The translations under genes were made by a program, and so were the position numbers. DNA of 64,000 nucleotides. Source: Rhizorhabdus wittichii RW1. GTDB taxonomy: Bacteria > Pseudomonadota > Alphaproteobacteria > Sphingomonadales > Sphingomonadaceae. The stretch covers positions 1 through 64,000 of the forward strand of contig CP000700.1 of NCBI GenBank assembly GCA_000016765.1, written 5' to 3'. Positions 1-7,545 of the stretch are shown piece by piece. The notes under the pieces are model-generated. The model was not told where the DNA came from, made no database searches, and saw nothing but the letters and a program-made list of their open reading frames with translations. Numbering within the stretch: position 1 is the stretch's first letter; the number at the start of each line of letters is the position of its first letter.

Positions 1-37
1 TTGCGTCGAGCCGGCTGATGCCGGCCAGCGGAAGATG

Positions 38-406
38 TCAGGCGGTGGGCGGCCTCAGCCCAGGATCGACCAAGCGCGATGCGATGGCCGCGTCGGAACC
101 GGCAAATGGGCGCATACCGCCGGCACGGGCCATCGCCGCCAGCTCATCGGTTGCGGGAAGGTTCAGCGACGGCCCATGGCATGTGCCGTGGTGGTGCGGA
201 ACGGCCTTATCAGAATCGCCCTGCGACTGATCGGCATCGCCTTCGCTATGCACGGCGCCGCTGCACTCGATCGTGATAGCGCCCGGTCTCTCCTGCGCGT
301 GCACGGTTCCCGTCACCACCAGGGATGACGCGATCATGACAAGCAAAAGGGACCACAACTTACGCAGCATTGAGATTCGTTTAAGTGAAATGGCGCGCAA
401 AGTCAT
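38..406 (-). CDS. Small exported histidine-rich protein
   Basis: A 122-residue product. I chose the ATG at 406 because GGAAG lies 7 bases upstream; a second ATG at 370 would give 110 residues. The N-terminus has a basic stretch, a hydrophobic segment and an Ala-Gln cleavage site (VHAQ), so it should be exported to the periplasm. The mature part holds an ECSG motif and a PHHHGTCHG cluster, which suggests metal binding. Similar small proteins sit near heavy-metal efflux genes in sphingomonads, but no such gene is visible here. Function unknown. Confidence 0.55.
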   Translation of the reverse strand: MTLRAISLKRISMLRKLWSLLLVMIASSLVVTGTVHAQERPGAITIECSGAVHSEGDADQSQGDSDKAVPHHHGTCHGPSLNLPATDELAAMARAGGMRPFAGSDAAIASRLVDPGLRPPTA

Positions 407-619
407 CGTAGAACTTCCGGAGGAACCGATCGCGCCTCGCGCCACGCCGGGATGGCCTCCGTGATTTCGTCGCTGATGGTGGAGAGCGTCAGCGCAGCCA
501 GCAGCAGCCATCCCCATCCCCGTCGAAATCTGAATGTCATCATGGAGCTTTCATGGCGGCTCAGCGCCAGAGGCGAAACCGCAATCGTGCCGCGCGGGAT
601 TCACGCCACATTCTATGTA

Positions 620-637
620 TGATAAAGGACATTATCA
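620..637. promoter_or_regulatory. Inverted repeat upstream of the DUF7673 gene
   Basis: TGATAA and TTATCA form a perfect inverted repeat with a 6-bp spacer, overlapping an AT-rich TATGTATGATAA stretch that could be a -10 region. It lies about 15 bp before the start at 653, where an operator would act. No regulator has been assigned. Confidence 0.35.
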
Positions 638-652
638 CACATTCAGGGGACC

Positions 653-1024
653 ATGATCGCCATGCCCGAGACGGCCTCGACACCGCCGCAGCGCCGCCCT
701 GTCATCCGGACCGTAAGCTTCGATGAGGCCGGCGCGGCGATCGGCCGCTTGCTGCCGATCGCGCTGCCGCCCACGCGCGCGGCCGAGACCGGCGCGTCGG
801 CCAAGGTCGCGGATTTTCTGTTGGCCTGGTGGAATGGCGACGAGTGCGGGCATTTCCCGATCCTGCATCTTTGCAACGTCGATGCCGTCATTGCCGAGGA
901 TATGCTGACGGTCATGGCCTATCTGGCGCAGGAGTCGACCACCTATGCCGATGCCTGGGGTTACCGCGACGCGATGCACGACCTTTGGGTGCGCTATCGC
1001 GGCGACCCCGCCGAGAGCGTTTAA
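653..1024 (+). CDS. DUF7673 family plasmid protein
   Basis: A 123-residue protein with the FLLAWWNGDECGHF...VDAVIAEDM pattern that I recognise as DUF7673, a small family of unknown function common on proteobacterial plasmids and integrative elements. AGGGGA lies just before the start; an internal ATG at 662 is an alternative. It is followed at 38 bp by a ParD-like gene on the same strand. The family supports a mobile-element origin for this end of the window but gives no biochemical role. Confidence 0.7.
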   Translation: MIAMPETASTPPQRRPVIRTVSFDEAGAAIGRLLPIALPPTRAAETGASAKVADFLLAWWNGDECGHFPILHLCNVDAVIAEDMLTVMAYLAQESTTYADAWGYRDAMHDLWVRYRGDPAESV

Positions 1025-1061
1025 ACGTCTCCGAAGATCCACCGTAAAAAGGGATGCCGGC

Positions 1062-1457
1062 ATGATCGAAAATGACGACGAGGCTTTTGCCGACAACTGC
1101 GCCGAGCGCGACCAGGCCAAGGCGCTGCGCGAGCAGGCGCGCGGGGGCGGGCTGCGTTTCGAGGTGTATCTACCCGGCGACATGGCCGATTGGCTGTTGG
1201 CGCAGGTCGAGCGGGGCCATTTCGTTGATCCGTCCGAGGCGGTGTTCGCGATCGTCCAGAACTTCATCGAGATGGAGCCGCACCGCGATTTGCGCGACGA
1301 GCTGTTGCGCCGGATATTGGACGAGTCGGTTGGACGCGGGCTTGAGGACGTGAAGGCGGGCCGCGTTCGTCCCGCCGATGAGGTGTTTGACGAATTGCGC
1401 CGGGAGCTGGCGAAGCCCCGCCGCGAGCCGGCCCGCTGGCAGAAGATCGCACGATGA
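1062..1457 (+). CDS. ParD-like protein
   Basis: 131 residues starting at MIENDDEAF. The middle (MADWLLAQVERGHFVDPSEAV) and the acidic/basic C-terminal helix resemble ParD/CopG-type ribbon-helix-helix antitoxins. No ParE toxin follows; instead the stop codon overlaps the start of a tyrosine recombinase (ATGA at 1454-1457), so the two are translationally coupled. It may regulate or accompany the recombinase rather than act as an antitoxin. An upstream in-frame extension is unlikely because it reads through the end of the DUF7673 gene. Confidence 0.55.
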   Translation: MIENDDEAFADNCAERDQAKALREQARGGGLRFEVYLPGDMADWLLAQVERGHFVDPSEAVFAIVQNFIEMEPHRDLRDELLRRILDESVGRGLEDVKAGRVRPADEVFDELRRELAKPRREPARWQKIAR

Positions 1458-2416
1458 ACCAGCTCGCCCTCCTACCCTCGCCCGCGCTGGCGTTGCCGGC
1501 CTTGATCGCGGCGGCCGACGACGCCACGCGGCTGCGCTTCCTTGAGTTCTTCGCCGTCACCATCCGCAATCCGCATACGCGCCGTGCCTATGCGCGCGCG
1601 GCGGGCGACTTCCTGGCCTGGTGCGAGGCGCGCGGCGTTGCCTCTCTCGCTGGCGTGCAACCGCTCCACGTCGCGGCCTGGGTCGAGGCGCTGGGGCGCG
1701 AGCTGGCCGCGCCCAGCGTCAAGCAGCAGCTCGCCGGCGTGCGCCACCTGTTCGACTGGCTGGTAACGGGCCATATCGTGCCGGTGAATCCTGCCGGATC
1801 GGTGCGCGGGCCGGCGCATAGCCAGCGGCGCGGCAAGACGCCGGTGCTCGCCCCCGACGAGGCGCGGCGGCTGCTCGATACCATCGACGTGACGACGCCG
1901 GCGGGCCTGCGCGACCGCGCCCTGATTGGATTGATGGTCTATTCATTCGCACGGATCGGCGCGGCGCTCGCGATGCGGGTGGAGGACGTGTTCGTGCAGA
2001 ATCGCAGGCTTTGGGTGCGCCTGCACGAGAAGGGCGGCAAGCGCCATGAAATGCCCTGCCACCACAACCTTGAGCATTATCTCGCTGAATATCTCGACGG
2101 GTGCGAGTTGCGCGAAGACCGCAAAGGGCCGCTGTTCCGCACGATCGCGCGCGGCACTAAGCGCCTCAGCGATACCCCCCTGCCCCAAGCCAATGCGTTC
2201 GCGATGGTGCGCCGGCGCGCGGGCGCGGCCGAGATCGGGACGGCGATCGGCAACCATTCGTTCCGCGCGACCGGGATCACCACCTATCTGAAAAACGGCG
2301 GCACGTTGGAGACGGCCGCGACGATGGCAAACCACAGCTCGACGCGCACCACCCAGCTTTACGACCGGAGACCCGATGACGTGACGCTGGACGAGGTGGA
2401 GCGGGTGTTGATCTAG
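1454..2416 (+). CDS. Tyrosine recombinase (phage-type integrase family)
   Basis: 320 residues with a SAM-like core-binding N-terminal half (about 25-110) and a catalytic C-terminal half. The expected catalytic residues are visible: Arg167, Lys193 or Lys196 in HEKGGKRHE, His268 and Arg271 in HSFRATG, His294 in NHSS and nucleophile Tyr303 in QLYDRR. Proteins of this size and context are found on alphaproteobacterial plasmids and integrative elements, where they resolve dimers or integrate the element. Its start overlaps the ParD-like gene and its end overlaps the convergent phosphatase by 4 bp. Confidence 0.85.
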   Translation: MNQLALLPSPALALPALIAAADDATRLRFLEFFAVTIRNPHTRRAYARAAGDFLAWCEARGVASLAGVQPLHVAAWVEALGRELAAPSVKQQLAGVRHLFDWLVTGHIVPVNPAGSVRGPAHSQRRGKTPVLAPDEARRLLDTIDVTTPAGLRDRALIGLMVYSFARIGAALAMRVEDVFVQNRRLWVRLHEKGGKRHEMPCHHNLEHYLAEYLDGCELREDRKGPLFRTIARGTKRLSDTPLPQANAFAMVRRRAGAAEIGTAIGNHSFRATGITTYLKNGGTLETAATMANHSSTRTTQLYDRRPDDVTLDEVERVLI

Positions 2417-3042
2417 GCGGCGATCGCCGGCGCACACGCCCAGCGGTCGCCATCCCAATGAAACCCTAGCCGCTGCGCGTTGCTGATCGCGGGCGGCTCG
2501 CCCTTGCGCCAGAAGGCGCGCATCTTGGCGCGCTCGTCCAGATCGGCGTCGGCGACGATCGCGCGCGCGGCCTGGATGAACTGCCCATGTCCGAACACAT
2601 AGACGAGCGAAGCGGGCGGCATGGCCGCGAGGCGGGCCAGCGCCGCCTCGCAGCGCCCGAGCAAGGCGCGGAAACTCTCCGCCCCTTCCCCGTCGCAATA
2701 GTCCGGATCGGCCGCGCTCCAATAGCGTTCGAGGTGCGGCATCCGTTCGGCGCTGCGCGTGCCGTTCCAGCGCGCCGGTTGCAGATAGGTAAATTCTTCG
2801 ATCGGCCACACTTCGACCGGCACGCCAGGAAAGCGCGCTATCGTCGGCGCGGCCGTCTGCCGGGTGCGGGTATAGGGCGACGTGACGATGAGCGCGGGCG
2901 CTTGCGTCCAGCTCGCCGCGACCTGGCGCGCTTGTTCGTGGCCGCGCTCCGTCAGCTCGATCGCCGCGAGATCATGGCACGGCACGCCGGCGTTGCCGGT
3001 GGATTCGCCGTGGCGGATGAAGATCGCCCGCATGTGCGTCAT
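2413..3042 (-). CDS. Histidine phosphatase superfamily protein
   Basis: 209 residues beginning MTHMRAIFIRHGES. The RHGE signature (His11 nucleophile), the SPYTRTRQTA segment and a second catalytic histidine in VFGHGQF are those of phosphoglycerate-mutase-like phosphatases. The substrate cannot be told from sequence. The ATG follows directly on the TAG of the YafQ toxin gene, so it is the third gene of the dinJ-yafQ operon, an unusual cargo for a toxin-antitoxin unit. Confidence 0.8.
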   Translation of the reverse strand: MTHMRAIFIRHGESTGNAGVPCHDLAAIELTERGHEQARQVAASWTQAPALIVTSPYTRTRQTAAPTIARFPGVPVEVWPIEEFTYLQPARWNGTRSAERMPHLERYWSAADPDYCDGEGAESFRALLGRCEAALARLAAMPPASLVYVFGHGQFIQAARAIVADADLDERAKMRAFWRKGEPPAISNAQRLGFHWDGDRWACAPAIAA

Positions 3043-3324
3043 CTATCCGAATACCTCGCTATGCGAGCCAAGGCGCGCGAGGCGCAGCGTTTCGTCGTCG
3101 GGCTTGGCGTAGATCAGCACCAGATCGGGCTTGACGTGGCAATCGCGGTAGCCCGCCCAATCGCCGCTCAGATCATGGTCGCGGTATTTGGGATCAAGCG
3201 GCGTGTCGGTCGCGAGCGCGGCCAGGACAGGCAGAAGATCGGCATCGAGGGTCGCTCGATGCCGGCCCTTTGATTCCCGCTTGTAGTCGCGCTTGAACCG
3301 GGTCGAACGATCAATCGTCCGCAC
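3043..3324 (-). CDS. YafQ family toxin (mRNA interferase)
   Basis: 93 residues, normal length for the RelE/YafQ family of ribosome-dependent mRNA endonucleases. The C-terminal part (DHDLSGDWAGYRDCHVKPDL, LIYAK, LGSHSEVF) matches the YafQ core, including the conserved histidines. Its start lies inside the end of the antitoxin gene (14-bp overlap), the usual DinJ/YafQ arrangement. It should cleave translated mRNA when the antitoxin is degraded. Confidence 0.9.
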   Translation of the reverse strand: MRTIDRSTRFKRDYKRESKGRHRATLDADLLPVLAALATDTPLDPKYRDHDLSGDWAGYRDCHVKPDLVLIYAKPDDETLRLARLGSHSEVFG

Positions 3325-3577
3325 GGAGGTCCGCCATCAGCGCATCGACGCTGGCGAACTTGGTCCCCTTCCCCGCCGCCAGCTCTGCCATTGCCTCGCG
3401 TGTCGCGGCGTTCGGAACCTTGACCTCGAAAGGCAAGCGCCGTTCGTCGGCGATACGCAGCATCAACAGTCGGATAGCGTCGGAGATCGAAAGGCCCATC
3501 GCGCCCAGCGCGGCGGTGGCGCGTTCCTTCGTCGTATTGTCGATCCTGGCGCGGACATAGGTGTCGGAAACAGCCAT
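3311..3577 (-). CDS. DinJ/RelB family antitoxin
   Basis: 88 residues from MAVSDTYVRARID, chosen because AGAAGGA lies upstream at good spacing; a longer reading frame starts inside the promoter. The ribbon-helix-helix N-terminus and the LSISDAIRLLMLRIADERRLPFEV core are typical of DinJ. It should neutralise the YafQ toxin and repress its own promoter. Confidence 0.9.
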   Translation of the reverse strand: MAVSDTYVRARIDNTTKERATAALGAMGLSISDAIRLLMLRIADERRLPFEVKVPNAATREAMAELAAGKGTKFASVDALMADLRADD

Positions 3578-3594
3578 TGGGATTTCCTTCTGAA

Positions 3595-3634
3595 AACGTA
3601 GTCCCAACGTAGTCACAAAATCTGATTTTGGCAA
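3595..3634 (-). promoter_or_regulatory. dinJ-yafQ promoter with direct-repeat operator
   Basis: On the minus strand TTGCCA (3634-3629), a 17-bp spacer and TACGTT (3611-3606) form a likely promoter. The plus strand shows AACGTAGTC twice, at 3595-3603 and 3606-3614, spaced 11 bp, one helical turn. One copy covers the -10 box, as expected for autorepression by a ribbon-helix-helix antitoxin. Confidence 0.6.
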
Positions 3635-3995
3635 TGGGTGCGGTGATTATGCGCCTGCCGCTGACGCGGCATCGTGGCTCTAGTCGCTCACGCTCCCCAA
3701 GCCCGCAAGCGGTCTTGGCCCAAGGTGACGATCCACATGGCGGAAGCGAGATCGCTGCGCGGATCTCGCGCAGCAATGCCGGCGTGCGCCGGCGCCGATC
3801 CTGTTTGAAGGGGGAAAGGCGGTCCCGGCCGCCTCTCCCCCGCAACGGGATAGACGGGCCGTGCCTCGCTACGCTGCGGCCGCTCCACCCCGTCGATTCC
3901 CGCTGCCCCCCTCTCCCGCCGGCGTTCTTGGGCGTCCGTGTTCCGGCCGATGGCATGGCCATCGCCGGACAGGCGATTTGAAGGGAGTAAAGACG
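3635..3995. other. Intergenic region with a long hairpin; no gene
   Basis: No credible coding frame was seen in these 361 bases. The region holds a strong hairpin: GGGGGAAAGGCGG at 3810-3822 pairs with CCGCCTCTCCCCC at 3829-3841 with one mismatch. It lies in the leader of the SprT-like gene and may be a terminator-like or regulatory structure. Confidence 0.5.
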
Positions 3996-4625
3996 ATGAC
4001 CCACGAAACCCGCGAAAGCTGGCTCAATGCCGTGGCGCAGGGCATGGCTCCGCTGTTCGAGGCGCTGGACGCCCCCCTGCCCGACCGCGTGCGCGTGGCG
4101 ATCGGCTTCACCAGTAGAGGCGCGAAGGGCAAGGCGATCGGTGAGTGCTGGGACAACCGGCTCAGCGCGGACGGGCATTTTGAAATCTTCATCCGCCCGG
4201 ACCTAGCGCATGCGCCTGACGCCATGCCCGCGCAGATCGCCGCCATCCTCGCCCACGAGCTGGTCCATGCCGCTGTCGGCATCCCGGCAGGGCATGGGAA
4301 GGCGTTTAAACGGGTCGCGCTTGGGCTGGGCCTTGTCGGGCCGATGCGCGCCACCACTCCCGGCGACGCCTTACTTGCGGCCATCGCACCGATCCTTGAG
4401 GCCGCTGGCTCCCTCCCCCATGCCCATCTCGACACCGGCGGGGAGTCGACCGCGCCCAAGAAGCAGAAAACCCGGATGCTGAAATGCGAGTGCGCGACGT
4501 GCGGCTATACTGTGAGGACCGCGCGCAAGTGGCTGGAATTGGCCGGAGCGCCGCTTTGCCCGATTGAAGGGCACGGGATCATGCAGCATGAGCCGCTGGA
4601 CGCCGACGATGACGAGGGTGGTTAA
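3996..4625 (+). CDS. SprT-like domain metalloprotein
   Basis: 209 residues; the start is set by AGGGAG before the ATG. Residues 87-91 are HELVH, the zinc-binding active site of the SprT/zincin fold, with His100 in GHGKAF a likely third ligand. The C-terminus carries a zinc-ribbon pattern (CECATCGY... LCPIEGHG). SprT-like proteins in this setting are plasmid-borne and of uncertain role; the fold is shared with DNA-protein-crosslink proteases. It lies just upstream of the partition genes. Confidence 0.75.
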   Translation: MTHETRESWLNAVAQGMAPLFEALDAPLPDRVRVAIGFTSRGAKGKAIGECWDNRLSADGHFEIFIRPDLAHAPDAMPAQIAAILAHELVHAAVGIPAGHGKAFKRVALGLGLVGPMRATTPGDALLAAIAPILEAAGSLPHAHLDTGGESTAPKKQKTRMLKCECATCGYTVRTARKWLELAGAPLCPIEGHGIMQHEPLDADDDEGG

Positions 4626-4673
4626 GCGTCCTCCCCCTGCCCCTTTCATTCAGGCACGGCTTGCACTATGCCC

Positions 4674-4686
4674 ACATGCAAACATG
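4674..4686. repeat. Partition-type repeat, copy 1
   Basis: ACATGCAAACATG, 22 bp before parA. First of five related copies around the partition genes. Likely a binding site for the ribbon-helix-helix partner, by analogy with parS/operator sites of ParA-type cassettes. Confidence 0.5.
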
Positions 4687-4707
4687 CGGTCATGTAAGGA
4701 TATTCAC

Positions 4708-5361
4708 ATGCCAACAATCGCCATTATCAGCCAGAAGGGTGGTGCGGGGAAAACCACCCTCGCCCTGCATCTGGCCGCCGCCGCCGAGGATGCTGGCCAT
4801 ACCGCGCTGGTGATCGACCTCGACCCGCAGGCGACAGCGAGCCAGTGGGCGGCGTGGCGCAAGGATGCGCCCCCGGTCGTGATCGACAGCGCCCCCCCTC
4901 GCCTTGCCGCCAAGATCGAGCAGGCGAGGGCGCAAGGCGCAGCGTTCATCGTGATCGACACCCCGCCCCATGCCGACAGCGCCGCCAGCGCCGCCGTCGA
5001 GGCGGCCGACCTGGTGCTGATCCCATGTCGGCCGAGCGCGTTCGACCTGGCCGCGATCAAGACGACCGCCAGCCTTGTGAAGATGCGCGGCAAGCCCGCT
5101 TTCGTGATCTTCACGGCGGGAAGCCCGACCGCGCCGCGCATGTATGAGGAAGCGACGCAGCTTGTGCAGGATTATGGGCTGGACGCCTGCCCGCACCGTG
5201 TTGCGGATCGTGCCGCGTTCCGTCACGCGGCGGCCGAGGGGAAAACCGCGATGGAGATCGAGCCGGACGGCAAGGCGGCAGACGAGGTGCGCCAGCTTTA
5301 CAAGTGGACATGCGAGCATGTAAACATGCAAGCATCAACGAAGCGGAGGGCCAGCGCATGA
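4708..5361 (+). CDS. parA: ParA family partition ATPase
   Basis: 217 residues beginning MPTIAIISQKGGAGKTT, the deviant Walker A of ParA ATPases, followed by DLDPQATAS (switch) and VIDTPPH (Walker B). The length fits small plasmid ParA proteins of type Ib, which lack an N-terminal DNA-binding domain. It overlaps the next gene, a ribbon-helix-helix protein, by ATGA, and ACATGC-type repeats lie before it and inside its 3' end. Together these make a plasmid or integrative-element segregation cassette. Confidence 0.9.
   Translation: MPTIAIISQKGGAGKTTLALHLAAAAEDAGHTALVIDLDPQATASQWAAWRKDAPPVVIDSAPPRLAAKIEQARAQGAAFIVIDTPPHADSAASAAVEAADLVLIPCRPSAFDLAAIKTTASLVKMRGKPAFVIFTAGSPTAPRMYEEATQLVQDYGLDACPHRVADRAAFRHAAAEGKTAMEIEPDGKAADEVRQLYKWTCEHVNMQASTKRRASA
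5308..5335. repeat. Partition-type repeats, copies 2 and 3
   Basis: ACATGCGAGCATG (5308-5320) and ACATGCAAGCAT (5324-5335) lie inside the last codons of parA, just upstream of the ribbon-helix-helix gene. Confidence 0.5.
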
Positions 5362-5672
5362 GCCGGAAGGGATCATTGCTTGCATTGCGGGATCGCGATC
5401 CCGCACCAACGCCGGCGTCGACCGAGCCGGAGGGAAGGGCGGCCGCGCTGACCGCCCGCAGCACTGGCGTAGGCACCGGCAGCAGTTCGAGCAGCAGCCC
5501 GGTTGCGCCGAGCCGTCAGGGCAAGAAGGCGATGACGGGCTATTTCAGCCCGGAAATGTCGTTCGCCATGCACATGACCGCCCGCAAGCACGGCATGAGC
5601 TTGCAGGACGCGATGGCCGAGGCGTTCAACGACTGGCTCCGAAAGATGGGGGAAAGTCCTGTAGGCAAGTGA
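5358..5672 (+). CDS. Ribbon-helix-helix partition partner (ParG/omega-like)
   Basis: 104 residues. The N-terminal half is low-complexity (serine and alanine rich, unstructured); the C-terminal half (KKAMTGYFSPEMSFAMHMTA, then SLQDAMAEAFNDWL) looks like the antitoxin-like ribbon-helix-helix domain found in centromere-binding proteins paired with short ParA proteins. The ATGA overlap with parA supports joint expression. Expected role: binds the ACATGC repeats, stimulates ParA and represses the operon. This is inferred from context. Confidence 0.65.
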   Translation: MSRKGSLLALRDRDPAPTPASTEPEGRAAALTARSTGVGTGSSSSSSPVAPSRQGKKAMTGYFSPEMSFAMHMTARKHGMSLQDAMAEAFNDWLRKMGESPVGK

Positions 5673-5673
5673 G

Positions 5674-5693
5674 CATGTTCACATGCAAACATA
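5674..5693. repeat. Partition-type repeat, copy 4 (palindromic form)
   Basis: CATGTTCACATGCAAACATA: arms CATGTT and AACAT(A) around the ACATGC core. It begins 2 bp after the ribbon-helix-helix stop codon. Confidence 0.5.
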
Positions 5694-5716
5694 TAGCTTA
5701 GGGGAAAACTCATGCC

Positions 5717-6063
5717 GTGCTAATCGTGTCCGCCATCTTCGCACTGGTGATGATCGGATTGTCCATCCGGGCAAACGCCCGTTTCCGGCAGGAAAGGAAC
5801 TGCCGATGCAATAGCGGCTTTCACGATCAGAGCCGCTTTCCAATTTGGTGAATTGGTCCGCACCTCGCGTTCTAGCTCTCAGCTTCACGCCCTTCCTTGC
5901 GATCTGTGTGCTGGGGCTGTTCAATGTTGCAGCGATGACCCTAACGCCGAGGCCGGGGCAGGAGGGGATGCTGTTACCGTCCCTGATCTTTATTGGAGGC
6001 GCGTTCGTGGCGGCCCATGTTTTCCACCTTTGGTTGATCGGAAGGAGCCTGGGCCGAAGTTAA
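5717..6063 (+). pseudogene. Broken small inner-membrane protein gene
   Basis: A hydrophobic first segment (VLIVSAIFALVMIGLS) starts at a GTG at 5717 and continues into ANARFRQER. The frame then shifts, and the second frame reads KELPMQ, a TAG stop, then RLSRSEPLSNLVNWSAPRV and two further hydrophobic segments ending at 6063. The stop sits where related proteins have LPMQW, so a TGG to TAG change is likely. I read this as one membrane protein of about 115 residues broken by a frameshift and a nonsense change. Family recognition is from memory and tentative. Confidence 0.45.
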
Positions 6064-6075
6064 ACTCAATGTCGT

Positions 6076-6095
6076 CATGTTCACATGCAAACATG
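6076..6095. repeat. Partition-type repeat, copy 5 (palindromic form)
   Basis: CATGTTCACATGCAAACATG, identical to copy 4 except for the last base; arms CATGTT and AACATG are perfect. It lies between the broken membrane gene and the Tn3 end. Confidence 0.5.
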
Positions 6096-6168
6096 GCAGT
6101 TAACGCCACGACACTGTCCTATTGCCGCCACGATTTTCGGCGAAGCAATCACGCCATGGTAGTTATTA

Positions 6169-6213
6169 GGCCCAGTCGGCCCGAAGCTGCGATTTTGGCC
6201 AGGTTGAAGAACG
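6169..6213 (+). repeat. Tn3 left inverted repeat
   Basis: Begins GGCCCAGTCGGCCCGAAGC and contains GCGATTTTGGCCA. It pairs with 11764-11808; the first 33 bases differ at one position only. Confidence 0.85.
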
Positions 6214-6235
6214 AACACTGAACGCTTGATTGATT

Positions 6236-7108
6236 CTACCAGGACCGTTGCTGACCACCGACCTCGTAGATATCGGCTTCCATGGAGCAATTGTAGCTCT
6301 CTGCGATGTTGAACATCTCGGAGAGGAGGCTTTGGATTTCCTCATCAAGGGAAATGCCATCCGGATCGGGGTCATAGGCGACGGTCAGTTTGTAATCACA
6401 ATTGCCGTTTTTTACCATGGCGTAGTCGCGTTCCAGCATCGCCTCAATCCGCTCCCGAGCGGGTTTTCTACCTCTTCCACGCTTGTTGAAGTTCTCGATA
6501 ATCAGATGCAGGGCGATGCTGGCAGTGGGCGGCTTTTCCGGCAGTTTGGTCTGTGACGGAATAATGTCGAGCGCCCGATAGACGGTCATTCGTGAGACCT
6601 TCAGGTCGCGGGCAACGCGGGCCTTGCTGGCGCCGGCGGCAAGGCGACGGCGGATTTCATCGTCATCGACGTTCTTCTTCCGGCCTTTGTAAACGCCTTC
6701 GGCGCGCGCCGCTTCGATCCCGGCGCGCTGACGATCCTTGATGAACTTCAGCTCCATATCGGCGACCATGCCGAGTATGGTGATGACCATTCGCCCCATG
6801 TCGCCCGCCGTCGTCACCTCTGGCTCAAGGATGCGCAGCGAAGCTCCCTTTTCATCAAGCTCATGCACCAGGTTCAGGACATCGCGCGTGGAGCGGCCGA
6901 GCCGGTCGAGCCGCAGCACGACCAGCTCGTCGCCGGTGTGCATAAACTGCATGATCGTTTCCAGTTCCGTGCGCCCGCTCCGCGAGGCCCCCGATCCGGT
7001 CTCGGAACGGATAATTTCGCAACCTGCATTCTTGAGGCGGCCAATCTGGATATCCAGATCCTGGTCCGTGGTGCTGACGCGGGCATATCCGATACGAGCC
7101 AAGTGCAA
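6236..7108 (-). CDS. tnpR: Serine resolvase with C-terminal extension
   Basis: 290 residues. The catalytic domain (IGYARVSTTDQ with Ser12, RLDRLGRSTRD) and a helix-turn-helix (KARVARDLKVSRMTVYRAL, about 160-180) are those of Tn3 resolvases. About 110 further residues follow that ordinary resolvases of about 185 residues lack, ending in an acidic segment of unknown function. It would resolve Tn3 cointegrates at the res site just upstream. Transcribed in the same direction as the transposase. Confidence 0.9.
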   Translation of the reverse strand: MHLARIGYARVSTTDQDLDIQIGRLKNAGCEIIRSETGSGASRSGRTELETIMQFMHTGDELVVLRLDRLGRSTRDVLNLVHELDEKGASLRILEPEVTTAGDMGRMVITILGMVADMELKFIKDRQRAGIEAARAEGVYKGRKKNVDDDEIRRRLAAGASKARVARDLKVSRMTVYRALDIIPSQTKLPEKPPTASIALHLIIENFNKRGRGRKPARERIEAMLERDYAMVKNGNCDYKLTVAYDPDPDGISLDEEIQSLLSEMFNIAESYNCSMEADIYEVGGQQRSW

Positions 7109-7215
7109 AATCCGTCACATTAGGGTGGCTCTTGCAGTGTATCGTCACATTGAGCGCAAACCCACCCTTTTGTGACAGACGAATGGTGTCACTCGGCCCT
7201 ATCACTCTGGGGTGT
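7109..7215. promoter_or_regulatory. Probable res site and tnpR promoter region
   Basis: The gap between the transposase end and tnpR contains several related half-sites: CGTCACATT occurs twice, and GTGACA (7172-7177) faces TGTCAC (7187-7192) as a perfect inverted repeat. Tn3-family res sites are made of such resolvase-binding subsites in this position. Confidence 0.6.
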
Positions 7216-7244
7216 ACCCAAATGTTATAGGCCGATCAGCCGCC

Positions 7245-7545
7245 TCACGCTGCAAGCCGTCCAAAATCAATCCGGTCGTTCAGGTCGAGGTCGAAGCGGC
7301 CATAAGGGTTCACATGACTGTAGATCAACGGCGTGAGACCACGATAATCTTCCGGCGTCATCCGCCCCGCCCACTTCGGCTCAACCAGTACGGTCTGAAG
7401 CATGCGGGTGTTCACATACACCAGCGACGCTTGCAGGAGGTGTAGCGCCAGAACGGAGATTTCCTGCTCATGGATGCGGTTGGTGGCGATCTCGCCGCCC
7501 TTGCCGAAGAACACGAAACCATTAGCGCCGTTCCAGTTCTCAACC
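7245..7545 (-). pseudogene. tnpA: 3' part of the split Tn3 transposase gene
   Basis: Encodes the C-terminal 99 or so residues: [19 protein letters not shown], then [21 protein letters not shown], the conserved end of Tn3 transposases. It is separated from its 5' part by the insertion at 7546-9071. The CAACC at 7541-7545 is one copy of the target duplication. Confidence 0.9.
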
